A DNA stretch of 64,000 bases from Scenedesmus sp. ARA3 (Eukaryota; Chlorophyta; Chlorophyceae; Sphaeropleales; Scenedesmaceae), in assembly GCA_004335835.1 (NCBI GenBank), contig RWJK01001390.1:19226-83225 (forward strand), written 5' to 3'. Every line of letters begins with the position of its first letter. Positions within the stretch are counted from its first letter, which is position 1. Of this stretch, positions 59,001-64,000 are shown piece after piece. A program made the translations under genes and the position numbers. The notes under the pieces were generated by a model. That model was not told where the DNA came from. It saw only the letters and a program-made list of their open reading frames with translations, and made no database searches.

Positions 59001-62000
59001 CCAGTTGGGTGTCAGGTCAGTATAGATGCCTTGGAAGAACAGCCCATCAGCAGCAGTGCCGTCCAGTGCATGCGCTAGGAACGGCAGGTGTGCGTTGGCA
59101 ATGATGGTGGACACTGCACTGTTGAGGAACTGCGGCAGCAGTAGCAGCAGGAATGGCAGCAGCCACCTTCAGTTAGTGGAAGCCTGTTGACATGCACCTC
59201 ATTGCAACTGGTTGGGCAGCCGCATTCAAACAGCCTCAATTTCTGTTCGATCCATCCCAGGCCAAACAAGCCCCATGTCTTTCTGCTGACGTTGTGTAAT
59301 ACCACTTTCCACCAGTCATCCCATGGTTCTTTGCAAGCAGCGCCTACCTGTGCCATGAACAGCTTCCATGCGAGTGAGCGCGCCTCCGAGCTGCGCGTGT
59401 GGTGCTTTTCAAACACAGTCAGCAGCCTGCTGCTGTATGCCAGCAGGCTGTTGATGATCAGGATGACCAGCACAGTAGCGACCTGGCTGCCTGCCTGCAG
59501 CACCAACAGGCCAGCCAGGCCACTGCAGTACACGCTCTCACTGCAGCAGGGCAGAAACAGTGCCAGGCAGTGCAGGGCAGGTGGCGAGTAAGGCGGGCAT
59601 TGTTGAGCAGCAACGGCTGCTGAATGTTGGCAAGCGTCCTGTACTTGTCGGGCAAAAGCAGGTTGAGGCAAGATAAAGCCAAAGGCAAGGAGTGCCTGCC
59701 AGGGCCGGCAAGCTCACCTCAGCATGCCGTTGCTGATGGCCTTGTAGCAGAAGCACTTGTAGCAGCTGCTCTCTTCTTCGCTGCATGCGGTGCCATTGGG
59801 TGCTGTGCCAGTGGTGCAGGCTTTGTACAGCTCCCTGTCTGCATCTGTCAGGCTCAGCGCCCCTGTTGCATCTGCCAGCCTGCAGCCCTCCCCACAGCTG
59901 CTGCTGCTCAGGCCAGCCACCTACGCAACACGAGTTGCGTGGCTGTGTTCAGGCACAGGCTGCATGGGCGCCGACACCAAAGCACGCAGCTGCATTCATA
60001 TTGTCTGACACACTCACGCACTGTTGGGCTTCAAGTGTGTTACGAGGCACGGGCACGTTGACACAGCCATGGCAAGAAACGCAGTGCCAAGTGCCGATGC
60101 CTCAACGCTCCACCGCTGAAACGCTCTATTCAGCTTGTGCTGCTGCAGTCAACAAGCGCCTTATGAGTATGATTTAGCTGAGCGCTGCACAGACACACAC
60201 ACACACACACATACCTGTGGCAAGTTGTAGCGCATGGCGCTGGCCAGGCTGATCAGCACAAAGCCCACAGCCAGAGCGCTGTAGCTGCAGGCAGCCACCA
60301 GCGCCGCCCGCAAGAAGCGGTCAAAGCCGCCATGCTCCATGTTCTCGTACTGCACGTCAGAAGGCTCAGGGGCGCCTGTGACATCCAGCGCATGCCTGCA
60401 AGCCAGCACATGAACAATCATTGGCTTGGCCAGGGAGCGCCATGTGAGAAGGCCCTCCTGCAAGCCCTCGCCACATTGCATACAGCTGCAGGGCGTGTGA
60501 TGCTACCCAAAACACCACACACCGGTTTCCCAGGTTGCAAACTAACCAGCAAGACATGTAAAGTTGTTGAACCCTGGTGACGGCAACCAAGCAATGCCGC
60601 GCTGCGCTAGCATGCCGCCGCAGGCATGAAGCAGCGCCAGGCTGCCCACGCCTGCGCACCTTCCCCGCAGCTTGTGCTGCTGCTTCAGCGACCACCACTG
60701 CCTCATCCTGCTGTGTGGCTGCGCCTTCAGGCATGCCAGCTTGCCTGCCTCATCTTTGAATGTCACAAACGCACCCACCACGCGGTGGCTGTCAGCTTGG
60801 GACTGCTCGGCCTGCAGACCCACATGCACAGGAAAACACGCATGTTTCGGCGCTCGTTGTAGACGCAGAGCTGCAGCACCAGAGCTACTCTGAGTGAGTC
60901 ACCAAACGCCACAATGCATCACGTATGGTTTGAGGTGCTTCCAAGGACAAGAAGACAGCATCACCTGTGTTTGTGCAGCTGACCATCACATACAATCCCC
61001 TGCACGGCATTGTTGGATGAGCACCGCACCCACAGCAGACAACCTCTACCTACCTCAATTTCCTGGCTGATCCTGTCAATCTCCTCTTTGAACCTGTAGC
61101 ACGCCGCCTCCTTGGCCACGGGCACCTCCTCCCAGAGCTGCGCCTCCCGCTGCAGGGCAGCAGTGGCGCCCTGCAGCTGCCGCAGCAGCTGGCCGTGCTG
61201 CAGCACGAGGCGCACTAGCCGCCCATATGCACGCACAACCTCAACGTGCACCACCTGCACTTCAGCAAATGCCAACACGCAGAGTGAGTGCAGGGGCACG
61301 CTTTGTTAGCTGCGGCGGAATCGGCGTGCACAGGCACGTGCGCTGACGGCTGATGCAAGCTCTTTGGTGCAGCTTGTGCTGCACATGTCGGCATGCAGTG
61401 CTCTGTGGCTCAGCAGAGCCGCAATGATTGGCTTCGACAGCCATAACATACTGTGCCACCATGGCTGTTGCTGGCAGGCTGCCAGCTAGCTGGCTTGTGC
61501 GCTATGTCAGCGCACTGTGCATGAGCCCTTGCAGGCATCCAGGGGCCAGCTGTTTGGGTAGACACTACTGTGTGCTGCTGTGTGCTGGCTGCATGCTGCG
61601 CACCTCCCCATATTGCCCAAAGAAGTCCACCAGCTCGTCTGCTGTTGCATCCTGTGGCAGCCGCTCCACGTGGATGCTGTAGTCATGGATGGTGACCTGC
61701 ACCAGGCATGAGGCAGGCATTGTGAACCACCAGTCATGCCAACATATAGAAGAAAGAACCCTGAAATATAGTAGGCGTGTGTACAGGTGCACCAGCTAGC
61801 CTATGCTGGAACATGATGATGCTCACCGTGTGCATGTCGGCGTCGTATGCCAGCTTGCGCGCCTTCCAGATGATGAGCAGCGTCACCGCAAAGTACAAAG
61901 CCACACTGAAGCATCCAGCAGAGACATGGCCACAAGCGCATGCGCCTTATTGATGGGGTGAGTTGCTGGCGGCAGCTCGGCATCGGCGATGAAGGTGGTC

Positions 62001-62039
62001 GCGGTAAGCAGCTCGCGCTCCCAGCCCACTACAAGATCC

Positions 62040-62088
<49 letters not shown>

Positions 62089-63185
62089 AGCCAGATAGAG
62101 TTAGCGCCAACTACTTGGGCGTTAGCTGTAGGTCTTGCTGCAAAACATGTCTGTCCACTTGGCAATCCACTTTCAAAGTAGCTGAAAATGCATTCGGCCT
62201 CTGTCACGTGCCAGCCTTGCAAAGGCGACGCCGCCGTCAGCGCGTTGCTGTTGCTGCCGCCAGCCTGCTGCTGCCGTGTCTAATCTGATGTGGCAGCCTG
62301 GCATCCACTTCACACCTTCCAGGCTTGTGTTGCTGTACAGGTGTGCTGCTCCATCGCCATTGTGAACAACTGACACGCGTCCAAAATTTCCCAGAGACAG
62401 CAGCTCTATCTGACCAGTGTCATAGTATCTGCGGCCAGCAGCACATGCGCCAAGCAGCAGAAAAATGTGCTTGTCACACTCACAATCACGTGTCTGTACA
62501 GAAGCTGTTGCCAATTATGAGTGATGCTTTGGCATTGTGCTGCGCTGTTGCCTACATGCGGTTGCACTGACTGCAATGTACTGCCTCATCAATACTCGCA
62601 GCTGCAAGTATGCACGCCTTGCAGGCACCTGATGCAAACCAACAGCCTACATGATGTATGCTGCCACTCACTTGCCAGTGTAGTTCAGCGCCATGTTCGG
62701 CACTGCTGTAATGATGGTCAGCAGCGCAAATAGCACTGCCATCCACCTCAGGAAGTAAAAGTACATCATGTGGCCCACCCCAAACTCTTTGAGGTCTCGT
62801 ACTCTGCTGGACCACAGGTCAAAGAAGTCATGGTGTGCATGCTGCGTGCGGTGGTACAGCCTGCAGGAAAGCACGTGTGGTGGAATGGTTAGGCACCTGA
62901 TGAAGAACCTGAGCTAGAAGAGGCATACGGCAGCTGCCTGATCATTGATACACAACCATCTGCGCAGCTGGCTAGGGCTCCCACAATAGATGCACCTTCT
63001 ACAGCAACAACTGCTGCTGCTGCGGCTGCGGCCGCCGCAGCAATCTGAGGGGCAGCTAGCAATGCCACCAGGGGTATGCAGCGCTGCTTTCACATGCAGG
63101 AGTGCTGTCATTTGGTCACCAGCAGCTCACTTTGCTTTGTCCTCATCCGGTGCTCGCCATTTGCCGTATCTGCGGGTGACATCCT
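56009..63185 (-). CDS. large multi-pass membrane protein, OSCA/TMEM63-like, 5' end unresolved
   Basis: Phase-consistent exons: 63131-63185, 62672-62860, 62316-62428, 62028 to about 61935, 61827-61905, 61604-61696, 61054-61254, 60660-60811, 60215-60395, 59718-59920, 59348-59540, 58924-59129, 58584-58690, 58201-58297, 57838-57934, 57400-57657, 57010-57207 and 56009-56689. A first membrane span (MMYFYFLRWMAVLFALLTII) is followed by an RNA-recognition-like fold, HVERLPQDATADELVDFFGQ, and VVGAFVTFKDEAGKLACL, then APEPSDVQYENM, typical of OSCA/CSC1 channels. Many spans follow (VATVLVILIINSLLAYSS, HLNVIYVSMLLSGGMPICYM, LLVAAIVIVGVLFLKVTLS). The Gln/Ser-rich tail of about 150 residues is probably cytosolic. 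OSCA proteins are stretch- and osmotic-stress-gated cation channels. The junction 61935/61905 has no normal intron. Anoctamin-like membership is an alternative. Confidence 0.7.
60190..60212. repeat. short (CA)n tract next to a splice donor
   Basis: About 11 CA dinucleotides lie at the 5' side of the intron below exon 60215-60395, overlapping its donor (CAG/GTATGT on the minus strand, followed by GT repeats). It is the only sizeable dinucleotide repeat noticed. Confidence 0.8.
62041..62090. repeat. CAG tract before an exon of the membrane-protein gene
   Basis: About 16 CAG triplets lie 13 bases upstream (in gene direction) of the exon starting at 62028. On the transcript it is a CTG run directly before the acceptor TTGTAG. 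Confidence 0.85.
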
Positions 63186-64000
63186 CTGCTGGCAGGACGC
63201 CAGCTGCAGAAGAGCTGCAGCAGGACATTCTGGCCTGCCTGCTGCGTGTGTGCTCTTAAACTAACTGGCTGCTGTTATTGCTGCTGCTGACGATGCTGAT
63301 GGTTAGTTACAGGTGTGCCGCTGCCACAGTACTTGAATCCAGCAGCACATGTTACATGTTCAGCTCCATTTGCGTGTAGCCTGTATCAGGGCAGAGGTTG
63401 CCAGCTCTGTTGGTCTCTGACTGCTGTACCATGCCTGCAACAGCCATCAAACCATGACCATTTCAATGCAGCTGACTCAGATGAGTAACATGAGAAGCAT
63501 AAGCTGAAGTTTGTGCATGCACCACACTGCGGTATGGATAGCTGAGCTATCCATACTGCAACAGCCTGACCATCATCCATACCTGCCAAGCAAGGCTGCA
63601 GCACTCAATGTGTTCATTTTTGCCATTCACCACCACATGTACGTGCTGTACATGTGTCTAGATGCATGCAGGATAACAGGATGGGCTGAGATTTTAGGCG
63701 GGCTCACGCAAGGCAGCAGCATACTGATGTGAGTTGCCACAGCTTGGCACGAAAGCACTTGACACCCTCCTCCTGGATGAACATGGACACATACGTTCAA
63801 TCAAACTGGACAGCACTGAACCAATTCATACACTAGTTACGTGTTATGTTACTGACTGGCTTATGCAGCTGCGGAATACTGCCGGGCAGTGCCCAACTGC
63901 GACGCATATGTCCATGTTAAGCAGTTGTGGCTTTCCTTGTAAGGCTGCAGTCGGTATCACTGTTGGGTCCGTGCGTGCAACTTCACATGTCAAGTGATCG
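63186..64000. other. right end of window, no gene resolved
   Basis: Upstream exons of the membrane-protein gene should be here or beyond the window, since its first known exon starts inside a codon. I found no frame with clear protein. A palindrome is listed separately. Confidence 0.4.
63532..63556. repeat. perfect palindrome, 12-bp arms
   Basis: GTATGGATAGCT (63532-63543) and AGCTATCCATAC (63545-63556) flank a single G. It is the longest perfect palindrome with a near-zero loop that I noticed. It could be a binding site, a hairpin or an element end. Confidence 0.75.

Overview
The window looks like nuclear DNA of a flagellate-lineage green alga. The evidence is spliced genes with many short introns (GT-AG, many donors GTGAGY or GTGCGY, acceptors usually CTGCAG), very dense (CAG)n/(CTG)n tracts in exons, introns and spacers, long Ala/Gln/Ser runs, a chloroplast-type leader, and a complete flagellar radial spoke protein 3 gene. 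A chlorophycean (volvocine or Scenedesmus-like) source is my inference; no rRNA, tRNA, organelle gene or CRISPR array was seen. Exon chains were built by hand and accepted only when splice sites and reading phases agreed.

Left part (0.4-9 kb): a minus-strand secreted Cys-containing protein (359-2600), a small minus-strand unknown gene (2757-3687), a MYND-like zinc-finger fragment (3706-4163, minus), and a six-exon mitochondrial carrier (4463-7548, plus).

Middle-left (9.3-21.8 kb), the most unusual part: a local family built on an N-terminal domain with a conserved GGW motif. Two members, 17491-18905 and 19964-21827, join that domain to a C-terminal RING finger and so look like E3 ubiquitin ligases. 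A third copy (9315 onward) has no RING, carries a frameshift and a tandemly duplicated exon, and runs in phase into a plant-type CCCH zinc-finger gene (11172-13241), suggesting a gene fusion. A minisatellite (13480-15065) and duplicated upstream blocks lie between them.

Centre (22-46.7 kb): RSP3 (23388-27697) and a chloroplast-type unknown protein (27984-28889) on plus; then about 6 kb with CA-rich plus strand and no recognisable gene; a small Ser-rich/coiled-coil gene (35062-36027, minus); and a ~2050-residue ubiquitin-specific protease (38773-46650, minus) of the USP16/45 - plant UBP1/2 type, inflated by homopolymer tracts and with a triplicated micro-exon.

Right part (48-64 kb): a small conserved eukaryotic protein (48142-49520, minus), a divergent charged low-complexity protein (50200-51843, plus), a complete PIG-L de-N-acetylase of GPI-anchor synthesis (53208-55582, minus), and a long multi-pass membrane protein resembling OSCA/TMEM63 channels (56009 to at least 63185, minus), whose 5' end is not resolved.

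RING-ligase candidates and a deubiquitinase lie in one window, but nothing in the sequence shows they act together.
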